A stretch of 64,000 nt of DNA from contig NZ_FOXD01000002.1 in assembly GCF_900115625.1 (NCBI RefSeq), forward strand, positions 124,001-188,000. Reading direction: 5' to 3'. Below the pieces are notes generated by a model, which searched no databases, had not been told where the DNA came from, and saw only the letters and a program-made list of their open reading frames with translations. Within the stretch, counting starts at the first letter, position 1, and every line of letters begins with the position of its first letter. The translations under genes and the position numbers were made by a program. This document shows positions 31,320 through 41,128 of the stretch, one piece after another. The DNA comes from Salibacterium halotolerans (GTDB lineage: Bacteria > Bacillota > Bacilli > Bacillales > Marinococcaceae).

Positions 31320-32250
31320 AACTGCGTTCCTTTTTCCGGGGCAGGGATCACAGCATCCCGGAATGGCGAAAGCATTCTATGACGAAAGTGCCGATGCAAA
31401 AGCATTAATCGATGAAGCGGATCGTATTCTTGATTATCCGCTTTCCGGTATGATGTTTTCCGGACCGGAAGACGAGCTGAAAAAAACCGAGCATGCGCAG
31501 CCGGCTTTGTTAACGGCGGAAATGGTTTCGCTAAAAGCGCTGAAACAAAAAGGAATTACCGCCGACTATGCGGCCGGTCACAGCCTCGGAGAATATACGG
31601 CGCTGACGGCTGCAGGAGTCATGTCTTATGAAAATGCCCTCCGTATCGTGAAGCAGCGGGGTCTGTTCATGGAGGAGGCCGTTCCCGCAGGAGAAGGATC
31701 CATGTCGGCTCTCATGGGCCTGGAGAGGGAAACAGTGGAACGCATCTGTTCCGACATTTCATCAGCCGGCGGCATCGTCCAGGCGGCCAATCTTAACGCC
31801 CCCGGTCAGATTGTCATTTCCGGAGACAAAGACGCGATTGCCAAAGCGGAAGAAATGGCGCAGCAGGAAAAGGCAAAACGCGTGATCAGTCTTGAAGTAA
31901 GCGGTCCGTTTCATTCGCGGATGATGGAACCGGCTCAGGAAAAACTCGAAAGCGCCATGGAACCGATCTCCTTTTCGAAACCGGCATTCCCGGTTTTGTC
32001 CAATGTGAATGCGCTCGAAGAAACCGACCCGGGTCAGTTGAAACGAAACGTGATTGAACAGGTCACGTCTCCGGTGTACTGGGAAGATACCATCCGACGG
32101 CTGCTGGAGCTCGGAGTGGATACATTCATTGAAGCAGGTCCGGGCAATGTTCTCGGAGGACTTGTCCGCCGGGTGCAGCGCCGTGGAGTAAACGTTTATT
32201 CCGCGCAGGATCCGGAATCGGTCGAAAAAACTGCAGCAGCCTTAACATAA
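31312..32250 (+). CDS. fabD: Malonyl-CoA:ACP transacylase
   Basis: Loads malonyl groups onto ACP. The 312-residue protein has FPGQGSQ at the N-terminus, the nucleophile S91 in GHSLGEY, a conserved Arg in the KQRG segment and His in SGPFHSRMM. The start overlaps plsX, and fabG follows 12 bases on. Confidence 0.97.
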   Translation: MGKTAFLFPGQGSQHPGMAKAFYDESADAKALIDEADRILDYPLSGMMFSGPEDELKKTEHAQPALLTAEMVSLKALKQKGITADYAAGHSLGEYTALTAAGVMSYENALRIVKQRGLFMEEAVPAGEGSMSALMGLERETVERICSDISSAGGIVQAANLNAPGQIVISGDKDAIAKAEEMAQQEKAKRVISLEVSGPFHSRMMEPAQEKLESAMEPISFSKPAFPVLSNVNALEETDPGQLKRNVIEQVTSPVYWEDTIRRLLELGVDTFIEAGPGNVLGGLVRRVQRRGVNVYSAQDPESVEKTAAALT

Positions 32251-32262
32251 GGAGGGAATGAC

Positions 32263-33006
32263 ATGTTTAATGGAAAAACCGCGCTTGTAACCGGTGCCTC
32301 CAGAGGTATCGGAAAAGCGATAGCTCTGGAGCTTGCCGCAAGCGGCGCCAATGTCGCTGTCAATTATTCAGGCAGCGCGCAGAAAGCGGAAGAAGTCGCC
32401 GCAGCGTGCCGGGATCAGGGAGTGAAAGCTTTCTCCGTCCAAGCCGATGTCGCTGTCGAAGAAGATGTGAAAGCCATGATAAAAGAAGTGACGGACCAAT
32501 TCGGTCAGTTGGATATTCTGATTAACAACGCCGGTATTACAAGAGATAATCTGTTGATGCGTATGCGGGAAGAGGACTGGGATGCTGTTCTTGATACGAA
32601 CCTGAAAGGTGTCTATCATTGTGCGAAGAGTGCCTCGCGTCAGATGATGAAACAGCGTTCCGGTAAGATTGTCAACATTTCATCAGTCGTCGGTGTGATG
32701 GGCAATGCCGGCCAGGCCAATTATTCTGCGGCAAAAGCAGGCGTTCTCGGTTTGACAAAAAGCCTGGCGAGAGAATTTGCCCCGCGTAATATCCAGGTTA
32801 ATGCGGTGGCCCCCGGCTTTATTGAAACGGAAATGACCGAAGAGTTGGATGAAAAAACGCAGGAGTCACTACTTCAGAGTATTCCGCTCGGCAGGCTCGG
32901 AGAAGCCCGGGAAGTGGCACGGGCTGTGCGTTTTCTTGCCTCCGGGGATGCTGATTATATGACGGGCCAGACCCTGCAGATTGACGGCGGAATGGTCATG
33001 CATTAA
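32263..33006 (+). CDS. fabG: 3-oxoacyl-ACP reductase
   Basis: NADPH-dependent short-chain dehydrogenase that reduces beta-ketoacyl-ACP. The 247-residue protein has the cofactor motif [12 protein letters not shown], and the catalytic Y154 and K158 in YSAAK with the preceding SSVVG serine. A strong GGAGGGA precedes ATG 32263. Confidence 0.97.
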   Translation: MFNGKTALVTGASRGIGKAIALELAASGANVAVNYSGSAQKAEEVAAACRDQGVKAFSVQADVAVEEDVKAMIKEVTDQFGQLDILINNAGITRDNLLMRMREEDWDAVLDTNLKGVYHCAKSASRQMMKQRSGKIVNISSVVGVMGNAGQANYSAAKAGVLGLTKSLAREFAPRNIQVNAVAPGFIETEMTEELDEKTQESLLQSIPLGRLGEAREVARAVRFLASGDADYMTGQTLQIDGGMVMH

Positions 33007-33023
33007 TCTTTCCCGTCTGTAAG

Positions 33024-33053
33024 ATGGCATTTTTGTATGTTATCTTCTATAAT
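33024..33053 (+). promoter_or_regulatory. Possible internal promoter before acpP
   Basis: ATGGCA, an 18-base spacer and a perfect TATAAT lie between fabG and acpP. A separate promoter would let ACP be made in excess of the enzymes, as its abundance requires; this is inference. Confidence 0.45.
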
Positions 33054-33090
33054 GGCGGCAGGAACCAATTTGTTAAAGGAGGTGAAGAAA

Positions 33091-33327
33091 ATGGCCGAAA
33101 ATACGTTGGAGCGTGTGAAAAAGATTGTAGCTGAGCGTCTGGATGTAGAAGAATCGGATATTACCCGGGAAGCTGCATTTAAAGATGATCTCGGTGCCGA
33201 TTCATTGGATGTGGTGGAACTTGTCATGGAGCTTGAAGATGAGTTTGACCTCGAGATTTCCGATGAAGAAGCAGAAAAAATTGTAAGTGTTGCTGATGTT
33301 GTGAACTACATAGATGGTCAGCAATAA
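33091..33327 (+). CDS. acpP: Acyl carrier protein
   Basis: A 78-residue acidic carrier with S38 in GADSLD as the 4'-phosphopantetheine site. ATG 33091 follows AAAGGAGGTG; the longer upstream frame is not conserved. It is the last gene of the FapR operon before a hairpin and rnc. Confidence 0.97.
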   Translation: MAENTLERVKKIVAERLDVEESDITREAAFKDDLGADSLDVVELVMELEDEFDLEISDEEAEKIVSVADVVNYIDGQQ

Positions 33328-33339
33328 AAAAGCATCGCC

Positions 33340-33371
33340 GGAGCCGCTGAAAGCTTCTGACCAGCGGCTCC
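33340..33371 (+). other. Stable stem-loop between acpP and rnc
   Basis: A perfect 10-bp GC-rich stem (GGAGCCGCTG and its complement, 12-base loop) follows acpP by 13 bases but has no U-tract. It may stabilise or define the 3' end of acpP mRNA or be an RNase III cut site before rnc; it is not a standard terminator. Confidence 0.6.
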
Positions 33372-33418
33372 AGGGCTTTGCCGCGTGTAAGGGAAGGATC
33401 GACTAAACGGAGGACGAT

Positions 33419-34201
33419 ATGGGACAGAATACAGATAAAAAGAACCATGGCTCCCGTTCTAAAAAATCGAAGAAACTGGTATTAACCGAAAAACACCGGC
33501 AGAATCTTTACCAGACGCTGGAACGGCTTGGCTTGTCTTTTTCTGATGAAAAACTGCTGATTCAGGCTTTCACCCATTCATCCTATGTGAATGAGCATCG
33601 GATCCGTTCGGTCTATGACAACGAACGGCTGGAGTTTTTAGGGGACGCGGTACTCGAATTGTCGGTATCGCAGCATCTGTTTAAACGATTTTCCACGATG
33701 AGTGAGGGAGAAATGACGAAGTTACGCGCTGCTATCGTCTGTGAAGCATCGCTTGCCAATCTGGCAGAAGAACTGGAGTTCGGCGAGCTTGTATTTCTCG
33801 GTAAAGGCGAGGAAATGACCGGCGGACGTAACAGACCTGCTCTCCTTGCGGATGTATTCGAAGCTTTCACGGGAGCATTATATCTCGATCAGGGAATGGA
33901 TGCCGTGTATACCTTTTTGGAACAGACGGTTTATCCAAAAATCGATGACGGTGCTTTTTCGCATATGATGGATTTTAAAAGCCAGCTGCAGGAACATCTG
34001 CAAAAAGACAACCACGGCCCCATTCATTATGAAATCAAAAATGAGATCGGTCCGGCTCACAGCAGAGAGTTTATTTCGGCAGTATACCTCAATGAAGACT
34101 TACTTGGTGAAGGAAGAGGCCGGTCGAAAAAAGAAGCGGAACAACATGCCGCCCAGCAGGCTCTCTCCAGACTGGATCCGGAAAAAAAGAAAGAAGACTG
34201 A
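33419..34201 (+). CDS. rnc: Ribonuclease III
   Basis: A 260-residue double-strand RNA endonuclease that processes rRNA and mRNAs. The catalytic signature [14 protein letters not shown] is near residue 68, the second acidic site is in [15 protein letters not shown], and a C-terminal dsRNA-binding domain begins near 180. A lysine-rich N-terminal extension of about 25 residues precedes the core. Start ATG 33419 has GGAGGACG upstream. A strong terminator begins on its last base. Confidence 0.97.
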   Translation: MGQNTDKKNHGSRSKKSKKLVLTEKHRQNLYQTLERLGLSFSDEKLLIQAFTHSSYVNEHRIRSVYDNERLEFLGDAVLELSVSQHLFKRFSTMSEGEMTKLRAAIVCEASLANLAEELEFGELVFLGKGEEMTGGRNRPALLADVFEAFTGALYLDQGMDAVYTFLEQTVYPKIDDGAFSHMMDFKSQLQEHLQKDNHGPIHYEIKNEIGPAHSREFISAVYLNEDLLGEGRGRSKKEAEQHAAQQALSRLDPEKKKED

Positions 34202-34239
34202 AAGAGGCTGCCCCAGTCATGTGGGACAGCCTCTTTTTT
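34201..34239. terminator. Bidirectional terminator between rnc and the UPF0435 gene
   Basis: Stem AAAGAGGCTG / CAGCCTCTTT with an inner CCC/GGG extension, followed by T6 (34231-34239). The A-rich left side makes it usable on the minus strand too; it touches the stop codons of both convergent genes. Confidence 0.9.
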
Positions 34240-34463
34240 CAGGATTTTTTAATACGTCCGAGTTCGGAGATGATGGCATCCATTTCACTCACGCTTACGT
34301 TTTCTTTGGATTCAATCAATTCATACATTTCTTTTATCTCATCATAATGGCTGATATCAAAGTTACCCGGTTCAAATGCAGAAGCATTCACGACCTGCAG
34401 TTTTTTTCCGATTTCCTCCACCATGAAATTCAGATTTTCTTCGGTCGGCTGTTCAAGACCCAA
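34239..34463 (-). CDS. UPF0435 / DUF1128 family small protein
   Basis: A 74-residue acidic protein similar to the YfkK (UPF0435) family, whose function is unknown; the pattern EENLNFMVEEIGKKL ... VVNASAF ... SVSEMDAIISELG is the family signature. Translation starts at UUG (34463), a few bases behind GGGGGAGAT. It is antisense to its neighbours, between rnc and smc, a place where B. subtilis has no gene. Its stop falls in the shared terminator. Confidence 0.82.
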   Translation of the reverse strand: MGLEQPTEENLNFMVEEIGKKLQVVNASAFEPGNFDISHYDEIKEMYELIESKENVSVSEMDAIISELGRIKKS

Positions 34464-34653
34464 ATGATCTCCCCCTTCTATGTTGTGGCTGTATGCCGCT
34501 CGTTTAATTGTATCGACTCAATCGAAAAAGAGCAAATACCGTTTGATGAGCCTTATGCACGCTTTCGTATTATGATAAAATAGAAAAGTGTTCTTTTCAG
34601 TAATAAAAGGAACCGGAAGAATGATGACACCCAGGAGGAGGACACCTGATACG

Positions 34654-37600
34654 ATGTTCCTCAAACGAATAGAAATTAAAGGATTTAAATCTTTTGCTGA
34701 AGCAATGAATATAGAATTTGTACCCGGCGTAAACGCGGTCGTGGGACCGAATGGAAGCGGAAAAAGCAATGTGTCCGACGCCATACGCTGGGTGCTCGGC
34801 GAACAGTCGGCCCGGTCGCTGCGGGGGGCAAAAATGGAAGACATTATTTTTGCCGGCAGTGATACAAGAAAGCCGATGAACGCCTCCGAAGTCACCCTTG
34901 TGCTCGAGAATGATGACGAGTACCTGAATCTTGACTATCATGAAGTCAGCGTTACGCGGAAACTGTACCGCACCGGTGACAGTGAATATCTAATAAACCG
35001 CCAGTCCTGCCGGCGCAAAGATATTGTAGAGCTGTTCATGGACTCCGGAATGGGAAAAGAAGCCTTTTCCATCATCGGTCAGGGACGGGTGGAAGAAGTA
35101 CTGTCCAGTAAACCGGAGGAACGGCGCGCGATTTTTGAAGAAGCGGCCGGGGTCTCCAAATACAAACAGAGGAAAAACCAGGCGGGAAAAAAATTAAGTG
35201 AAACCGAAGATAACCTGAACCGGGTGGAAGATATTCTGCATGAGCTCGAAAATCAGGTGGAGCCGTTAAAAGAGCAGGCGTCCATGGCAAAGGACTATCT
35301 AGCCAAAAAAGAAGAACTGGAAGAGAAAGATATTGCCCTGACGGCGGGTGAAATAGAACAGAAACATCAAAGATGGAGCACGCTTCAGGACACGATTGCC
35401 CATTTGGAAGAACAGCAGCAGAAAACGGACAATCTCATCAAGGAGCAGGAACAGAAACAGACGGAAGCAGAGACAAAAACAGAAGAAATCGATGAAGCCG
35501 TCAGCAGGATTCAAAATGATCTCGTCAACGTCAGCGGAAAGCTTGAAAAAGAAGAAGGACGCAGGCGGGTGCTTGAAGAACGCGGAAAAAATGCCGGCGA
35601 AAAAAAAGAGGAATGGGAAGAGCGGTACGCGGAGCTGAAACAGAAAAGCGCGCAGTCCCGGAAAGATTGGGAAAATCAGGTCCGTATCATGAAAGAAAGC
35701 GGCAGCCGGTACCAATCGCTGAAAGACAAACATTCTTCCATTCAGGAAGAATGGAAAACATACAAAGAAAGCCGGCGTGAAGAGATTGAATCATTAAAAA
35801 GCGAATATATTGAGCGTTTGAATGAACAGGCGGCCGTCCGTAACGAAGAGAAGTACCTCGACGAACAGAAAAAACAGCTCGAGCATAAACATGGATCGCT
35901 CACAAAAGACAATCAGGAATATGTGAAAGAACGAGAGCAGGCTGAAAAACTCGTAGAGAACGCCCGCGGGAAAAAAGAAAACGCAGCGAGCGTACATGAG
36001 CAGGAAAAAGAAACATGGAAAACCCTGCAGGAGGCGTGGAAAGAAAAAAGTGAATCGGTGGAAGGTCTCGAACAGAAACTGTATGAAGCGTACCGGCATG
36101 TGGATCAGACCCGCTCCAGAATTCATGTACTCGAAGAAATGGAAGCCGATTACTCCGGTTTTTACCAAGGGGTAAGAGAGGTACTGAAAGCAGGCAGGGA
36201 CACGTTAAACGGTGTTGTCGGCGCGGTGGCGGAACTCATCGATGTGCCCAAGAGCTATACATTGGCTGTTGAAACAGCGCTTGGAGGCGCTCTCCAGAAT
36301 GTTGTAACAAAGACGGAAGAGGATGCCAGGAAAGCGATACAGTTTCTGAAAACCCGTCAAAAGGGAAGAGCAACTATTCTTCCGGCAGAGGTAATCCGGC
36401 CGCGCCGGCTTTCTGCGGATTTCCGGAATAAACTCCAGTCTGACGAAGGATTTATCACAACTGCAGCCGATGCTGTGAATGTAGAGGATTCCTACAGGCA
36501 TATTGTCGAACATCTCCTCGGACAGGTCGTGCTGGCTGCATCGCTTGAAGCGGCGAACCGTATGGCACGTCTGACCGGTTATAAGGTACGGATTGTGACC
36601 CTGGACGGTAATGTCGTCAATCCAGGCGGCTCCATGACCGGGGGAAGCAGCGGCAGAAACAGCAGCCAGATTCTCGCCAGACAAAATGAACTGGAAGAAC
36701 TGCGTGAAAAGCACCAGGACATGCAGGCGAAGACGGAAACGCTGGAAAAGAAAGTAAAACAGGAAAAGCAGAACCGTGATGAAACAGCAGAGCAGCTGGA
36801 AGAAAGCCGCAGACGGGGAGAAGAAGCAAGAGATACGCTGGAGCAGGCCAAGGAAGAACTTGCCGGTGCCGAGGCAGACCTTGAAAAAGCCAACTCCAAG
36901 CTGTCGATGTATGATAAAGAATCTTCCTCCCTTGAAGAGGAGCAGGAGCGTCTGCAGTCACGGGAAAAAGTACTTATGGAAAACAAAGACAGTGTCGCGG
37001 AGAAACTGCGTGTGCTCGACGAACAGATTTCACAACTGGAAGAACAGGAAAAAGAACGCGGCGAAAAGCTGGAAGAGCTGAAAGAAAAAGAAACAGACAT
37101 AAAAGTGGAATTGGCGGGCGCTAAAGAATCCGCTGCCAATGATGAAGCCGAAGAAAAGCGTTTGAAAAAACAGTGGGAGGAAGAAGCCGCCCAGCTGGAG
37201 AAACTGGAACAGGATATAGCATTGCTCGATGAACAAATGTCTTCCATGGAGGGAGACGAAGATGTGGAAACAGAGATTGAAAGGCTGCGGGAAGAAAAGG
37301 AATCTCTTTCCCAGGAGATGGCACGGCTGCGCCGGGACAGGGTCGAATCCGGTGATGACGCTGAGCAGCGGAAATCGCGCATCCAGCAGCTGAACCATGA
37401 CCGAAATGAAAAACAGCAGGTGCTTCACGATCATCAGATTGAGCTGAATCGTCTGGATGTAGAGCTTGATACAAGACTTGAACACCTGCAGGAAAATTAC
37501 GAAATAAGTTTCGAACGGGCAAGAGATCAATATCCTCTGAAAGAAGATCTGGAAGAAACCCGCAAACGAATCAAACTGGTCAAAATGGGGATGGATGAAC

Positions 37601-38226
37601 TCGGTAATGTCAATCTTGGAGCGATTGATGAGTATGAGCGTGTACACGAACGTGTCACCTTTCTCCAGGAGCAGAGGCAGGACTTGAAGGAGGCCTGGAA
37701 TTCGCTCAATGAAGTGATACAGGAAATGGACGACGAAATGAAACGCCGGTTCTCCGAAACGTTTGAAGCGATCCGTTACCACTTCCGGTACACGTTTCAG
37801 GAACTCTTCGGGGGTGGAGAAGCCGATCTTGAGCTGACCGATCCCGATCATCTTCTTCATACCGGGGTGGATATTGTAGCACGGCCTCCGGGAAAGAAAC
37901 GGCAGAATCTGTCCCTTCTGTCGGGAGGAGAAAAGGCTTTAACCGCTATCGCGCTGCTCTTTTCGATTGTAAAAGAGAAGCCTGTGCCTTTTTGTGTGCT
38001 TGATGAAGTAGAAGCAGCGCTGGATGAAGCAAACCTGGCCCGGTTTGCCAAATACCTGCGTACGTTCAGTGAGACCACCCAGTTTATTGTCATCAGCCAC
38101 CGCAAAGCGACGATGGAGGAAGCAGATGTGTTGTACGGAATTACAATGGAAGAATCAGGTGTATCGAGAATGGTATCGGTTAAAATGGAAGATGCAGGTG
38201 AGTTGGTGGAATCTGCGGCAACGTAA
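34654..38226 (+). CDS. smc: Chromosome segregation protein SMC
   Basis: A 1,190-residue condensin ATPase that organises the chromosome with ScpA and ScpB. P-loop GPNGSGKS lies at 31-38, two coiled-coil arms flank the hinge (about 510-670, with the G-rich GGSMTGGSSGR segment at its end), and the C-terminal signature LLSGGEKALTA is near 1088 with the D-loop VLDEVEAALDEAN. ATG 34654 gives the family start MFLKRIEIKGFKSFA; AGGAGGAGG lies 12 bases upstream, a long spacing. A TATGATAAAAT at 34571-34581 could be its -10, but no good -35 is seen. Confidence 0.97.
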   Translation: MFLKRIEIKGFKSFAEAMNIEFVPGVNAVVGPNGSGKSNVSDAIRWVLGEQSARSLRGAKMEDIIFAGSDTRKPMNASEVTLVLENDDEYLNLDYHEVSVTRKLYRTGDSEYLINRQSCRRKDIVELFMDSGMGKEAFSIIGQGRVEEVLSSKPEERRAIFEEAAGVSKYKQRKNQAGKKLSETEDNLNRVEDILHELENQVEPLKEQASMAKDYLAKKEELEEKDIALTAGEIEQKHQRWSTLQDTIAHLEEQQQKTDNLIKEQEQKQTEAETKTEEIDEAVSRIQNDLVNVSGKLEKEEGRRRVLEERGKNAGEKKEEWEERYAELKQKSAQSRKDWENQVRIMKESGSRYQSLKDKHSSIQEEWKTYKESRREEIESLKSEYIERLNEQAAVRNEEKYLDEQKKQLEHKHGSLTKDNQEYVKEREQAEKLVENARGKKENAASVHEQEKETWKTLQEAWKEKSESVEGLEQKLYEAYRHVDQTRSRIHVLEEMEADYSGFYQGVREVLKAGRDTLNGVVGAVAELIDVPKSYTLAVETALGGALQNVVTKTEEDARKAIQFLKTRQKGRATILPAEVIRPRRLSADFRNKLQSDEGFITTAADAVNVEDSYRHIVEHLLGQVVLAASLEAANRMARLTGYKVRIVTLDGNVVNPGGSMTGGSSGRNSSQILARQNELEELREKHQDMQAKTETLEKKVKQEKQNRDETAEQLEESRRRGEEARDTLEQAKEELAGAEADLEKANSKLSMYDKESSSLEEEQERLQSREKVLMENKDSVAEKLRVLDEQISQLEEQEKERGEKLEELKEKETDIKVELAGAKESAANDEAEEKRLKKQWEEEAAQLEKLEQDIALLDEQMSSMEGDEDVETEIERLREEKESLSQEMARLRRDRVESGDDAEQRKSRIQQLNHDRNEKQQVLHDHQIELNRLDVELDTRLEHLQENYEISFERARDQYPLKEDLEETRKRIKLVKMGMDELGNVNLGAIDEYERVHERVTFLQEQRQDLKEAWNSLNEVIQEMDDEMKRRFSETFEAIRYHFRYTFQELFGGGEADLELTDPDHLLHTGVDIVARPPGKKRQNLSLLSGGEKALTAIALLFSIVKEKPVPFCVLDEVEAALDEANLARFAKYLRTFSETTQFIVISHRKATMEEADVLYGITMEESGVSRMVSVKMEDAGELVESAAT

Positions 38227-38230
38227 TCGC

Positions 38231-38268
38231 AAAGGAGGTAGAATCTGCAGCAAACTGCAGGCACAGTT
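38231..38268 (+). promoter_or_regulatory. Displaced Shine-Dalgarno and hairpin before ftsY
   Basis: AAAGGAGG (38231-38238) is 30 bases from the ftsY ATG. Between them CTGCAG-CAAA-CTGCAG (38245-38260) can form a 6-bp hairpin that would bring the two together. Alternatively the in-frame CUG at 38245, exactly 6 bases after GGAGG, could be a non-standard start adding 8 residues. Confidence 0.6.
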
Positions 38269-39264
38269 ATGGGATTTTTTGAAAAACTGAAAAACAAGGT
38301 AACCCAGCAGACAGACACGGTGACGGAAAAATTCAAAGAAGGACTTACAAAAACGAGAGACTCCTTTGCTGAGCAGATGAATGAGTTATTTGCGCAGTAC
38401 AGAACCGTCGATGAGGAATTTTTCGAAGAACTGGAAGAAATTCTGATCGGCGCGGACGCGGGTGTGAATACCGTGATGGAGCTGATTGATGAACTGAAAG
38501 AAGAAGCACGCCGCCGTAATATTAAGGATTCAAAGAACATCGCGCCGCTCATTACGGAGAAATTGTCGGAAAAACTGGACAAAACCGGTGACGACGCTTC
38601 TCTGAACATCCAGCAGGATGGCATGACGGTAATTCTGTTTGTCGGTGTGAACGGTGTCGGCAAAACAACGACCATCGGAAAAATGGCCCACTCTTTTAAA
38701 GAAGAAGGGAAGAAAGTCGTGATGGCCGCCGGAGATACGTTCCGGGCAGGTGCCATTGAGCAGCTGGACGAGTGGGGGAAACGGGTTGGTGTAGACGTTG
38801 TGAAACAGCAGGCCGGATCGGATCCTGCAGCGGTAATGTACGATGCCATTCAGTCCGCCCGCTCGAAAAACGCAGACGTATTGTTGTGCGATACCGCGGG
38901 AAGACTGCAGAACAAAGTGAATCTCATGAAAGAACTGGAAAAAGTGAAACGCGTTATTTCACGCGAAATTCCAAACGCGCCCCATGAGGTTCTGCTCGTT
39001 CTGGATGCCACAACCGGACAGAATGCGATGAGCCAGGCGAAGACGTTTCAGGAAGCAACGGATGTAAGCGGCATTGCGCTTACGAAACTCGATGGGACGG
39101 CCAAAGGCGGCATTGTTCTGGCTGTCCGGAATGAACTGGATATACCGGTGAAACTGGTGGGACTTGGTGAAAAAATGGACGACATGCAGCCGTTTGATGC
39201 CGAGCAGTTCGTATATGGTTTGTTTCGGGAACTCGTGGAAGAACAGACAGAAGAATCATCGTAA
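38269..39264 (+). CDS. ftsY: Signal recognition particle receptor FtsY
   Basis: A 331-residue SRP GTPase that docks ribosome-nascent chain complexes at the membrane. It has an N-terminal four-helix N domain (DSFAEQMNELF, VDEEFFEELEEILIGADAG), GVNGVGKTT from about residue 127, DTAGR, TKLDGTAKGG and GLGE. It has the short Gram-positive form without the long acidic A domain. The ATG start fits the family start MSFFKKLK, but the ribosome binding site is oddly placed (see 38231-38268). It lies directly behind smc. Confidence 0.96.
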   Translation: MGFFEKLKNKVTQQTDTVTEKFKEGLTKTRDSFAEQMNELFAQYRTVDEEFFEELEEILIGADAGVNTVMELIDELKEEARRRNIKDSKNIAPLITEKLSEKLDKTGDDASLNIQQDGMTVILFVGVNGVGKTTTIGKMAHSFKEEGKKVVMAAGDTFRAGAIEQLDEWGKRVGVDVVKQQAGSDPAAVMYDAIQSARSKNADVLLCDTAGRLQNKVNLMKELEKVKRVISREIPNAPHEVLLVLDATTGQNAMSQAKTFQEATDVSGIALTKLDGTAKGGIVLAVRNELDIPVKLVGLGEKMDDMQPFDAEQFVYGLFRELVEEQTEESS

Positions 39265-39274
39265 AGGTTTTGTC

Positions 39275-39303
39275 TTGACAGTGCAAAATGTCTTTAGTAG
39301 GCT
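39275..39303 (+). promoter_or_regulatory. SigA promoter of ylxM-ffh
   Basis: A perfect TTGACA (39275-39280), a 17-base spacer and TAGGCT (4/6) lie just after ftsY, about 45 bases before ylxM. Confidence 0.7.
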
Positions 39304-39349
39304 TATCTGTGTATAGGAAGGATTCAGGATTAACAAAAGGGTGGGACTT

Positions 39350-39697
39350 ATGCTGGAAAAAACGGTGCGGATGAACGCATTGTTTGACTTTTATCAACCC
39401 TTGTTAACGGCAAAACAGCAGAAATACCTGGAGCTCTATTATCTGGATGATTATTCGCTCGGCGAAATTTCGGATAGATACGATGTGAGCCGTCAGGCGG
39501 TGTATGATAATATCAAACGAACCGAAGTTATGCTGGAGGAATACGAAGAAAAACTCGGCCTCTACCGTAAATACAAGCGGCGGATGTCATTTTATCAGGA
39601 ACTCCGGCAGTACGCCGGCGGCTGTGCTTCTCCTTCCCGGGAGATGCTGGATACGATAGAGGCTCTGGAAAAACTCGAGGAGGAGGGGGCGATGTAA
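39350..39697 (+). CDS. ylxM: SRP-associated helix-turn-helix protein YlxM
   Basis: A 115-residue protein of the YlxM/p13 family, which in streptococci binds SRP and modulates its GTPase activity. The helix-turn-helix segment [20 protein letters not shown] is at about 36-55. ATG 39350 follows AAAGGGTGGG; the GUG at 39341 lies within the site. The stop overlaps the ffh ATG by one base (TAATG). Confidence 0.95.
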   Translation: MLEKTVRMNALFDFYQPLLTAKQQKYLELYYLDDYSLGEISDRYDVSRQAVYDNIKRTEVMLEEYEEKLGLYRKYKRRMSFYQELRQYAGGCASPSREMLDTIEALEKLEEEGAM

Positions 39698-41049
39698 TGG
39701 CGTTTGAAGGGTTGGCAGAACGGCTCCAGTCCACCTTCGATAAAATGAAGGGACGCGGAAAGGTATCGGAAGCCGACGTCAAAGAAATGATGCGGGAAGT
39801 ACGTCTGGCCCTCCTGGAAGCAGACGTAAACTTCAAGGTCGTCAAAAAATTTGTCAATGATGTAAAAGAGCGTGCAGTTGGCCAGGAAGTAATGAAAAGT
39901 CTGACTCCCGGCCAGCAGGTTATCAAGGTCGTCAATGAAGAACTGACGACACTTATGGGCGGGGAAGAAAGCAAAATCGCAGCGTCTCGTAAACCGCCTA
40001 CCGTTGTTATGCTCGCCGGCCTGCAGGGTGCGGGGAAAACAACGACGGTGGCGAAAGTAGCCAACCACCTCCGCAAACATCATAACCGTAAGCCGCTGCT
40101 CGCCGCGGCTGATATCTACCGGCCGGCTGCGATTGATCAGCTGGAAACGCTCGGCAGACAGCTCGATATGCCTGTCTATTCCAAAGGAACTAAAGCTTCT
40201 CCGGTTGATATTGCAAAAGACGCGGTGGAACAGGCGAAAGAAGAAAACTGTGATTATGTTCTAATTGATACCGCCGGCCGTCTTCATGTAGATGAAGAAC
40301 TGATGAGTGAACTGCAGCAGGTGAGAGAAGCGGTGGATCCCGATGAAATCCTCCTCGTCATTGACTCTATGACCGGTCAGGACGCCGTCAATGTAGCACA
40401 AAGCTTTCACGAACAGCTCGGGGTGACAGGAGCCATACTTACCAAGCTGGATGGCGACACCCGCGGCGGCGCGGCTCTTTCTGTACGGGAAGTAACCGGC
40501 GTTCCGATTAAGTTTGCCGGAACAGGTGAAAAGATTGATGAAATCGATGTGTTTCATCCCGAACGCATGGCCTCCCGAATTCTTGGGATGGGCGATATGC
40601 TCTCCCTCATTGAAAAAGCGGAGACAAGTGTCGATGATGAACGCGCCAAAGAACTGCAGAAAAAAATGAAGTCGGCCGATCTTACATTTGATGATTTTCT
40701 GGAGCAGCTGGAACAGGTGCGTAACATGGGGCCGCTTGATGAATTGCTGCAGATGATGCCCGGCGCGAACAAAAAGGCAATGAAAAACATTCAGGTGGAC
40801 GAAAGCCAGATCGGGCGGGTGGAAGCGATTGTCCGTTCGATGACGACCCACGAGAAAGAAAACCCGTCGGTGATGAATGCCAGCAGAAAACGGCGTATCG
40901 CAAAAGGAAGCGGCACAACGATTCAGGATGTGAACCGGCTGCTGAAACAGTTTGAAGATATGAAGAAGATGATGAAACAGATGACAGGCGGCAATCAAAA
41001 AGGGAAGAAAAAAGGAAAAGGCGGCATGCAGCTCCCTTTTCTACAGTGA
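39697..41049 (+). CDS. ffh: Signal recognition particle protein Ffh
   Basis: A 450-residue SRP54 GTPase. N domain, then GTPase motifs GLQGAGKTT near 108, DTAGR, TKLDGD and GTGEK, then the methionine-rich M domain (about 300-450, [13 protein letters not shown] ... MMKQMTGG) that binds 4.5S RNA and signal peptides. A basic Gly/Lys tail closes the protein. Coupled to ylxM. Confidence 0.97.
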   Translation: MAFEGLAERLQSTFDKMKGRGKVSEADVKEMMREVRLALLEADVNFKVVKKFVNDVKERAVGQEVMKSLTPGQQVIKVVNEELTTLMGGEESKIAASRKPPTVVMLAGLQGAGKTTTVAKVANHLRKHHNRKPLLAAADIYRPAAIDQLETLGRQLDMPVYSKGTKASPVDIAKDAVEQAKEENCDYVLIDTAGRLHVDEELMSELQQVREAVDPDEILLVIDSMTGQDAVNVAQSFHEQLGVTGAILTKLDGDTRGGAALSVREVTGVPIKFAGTGEKIDEIDVFHPERMASRILGMGDMLSLIEKAETSVDDERAKELQKKMKSADLTFDDFLEQLEQVRNMGPLDELLQMMPGANKKAMKNIQVDESQIGRVEAIVRSMTTHEKENPSVMNASRKRRIAKGSGTTIQDVNRLLKQFEDMKKMMKQMTGGNQKGKKKGKGGMQLPFLQ

Positions 41050-41062
41050 AAAGGAAAAACCC

Positions 41063-41091
41063 TTTACAGGGAAGTTCTGTCCTATTATAAT
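41063..41091 (+). promoter_or_regulatory. SigA promoter of rpsP-khpA
   Basis: TTTACA (5/6), a 17-base spacer and a perfect TATAAT lie between ffh and rpsP, about 38 bases before the rpsP ATG. The -35 lies within a small CCCTTTACAGGG dyad. Confidence 0.85.
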
Positions 41092-41128
41092 AATTTATTG
41101 TGCGAAAAAAATTTGGAGGTGTCTGCTA

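Noticed and set aside
34029-34583. 184-codon plus-strand frame over the rnc end and the UPF0435 gene
   Set aside because: Runs through the terminator and is antisense to a gene with a clear family match and ribosome binding site.
36579-37382. 267-codon Ser-rich frame on the minus strand
   Set aside because: Antisense shadow of the Glu/Lys-rich coiled coil of smc; the Ser/Phe-rich composition is typical of such shadows.
37857-38849. 330-codon frame on the minus strand
   Set aside because: Spans the smc-ftsY junction antisense to both conserved genes and has no recognisable motif.
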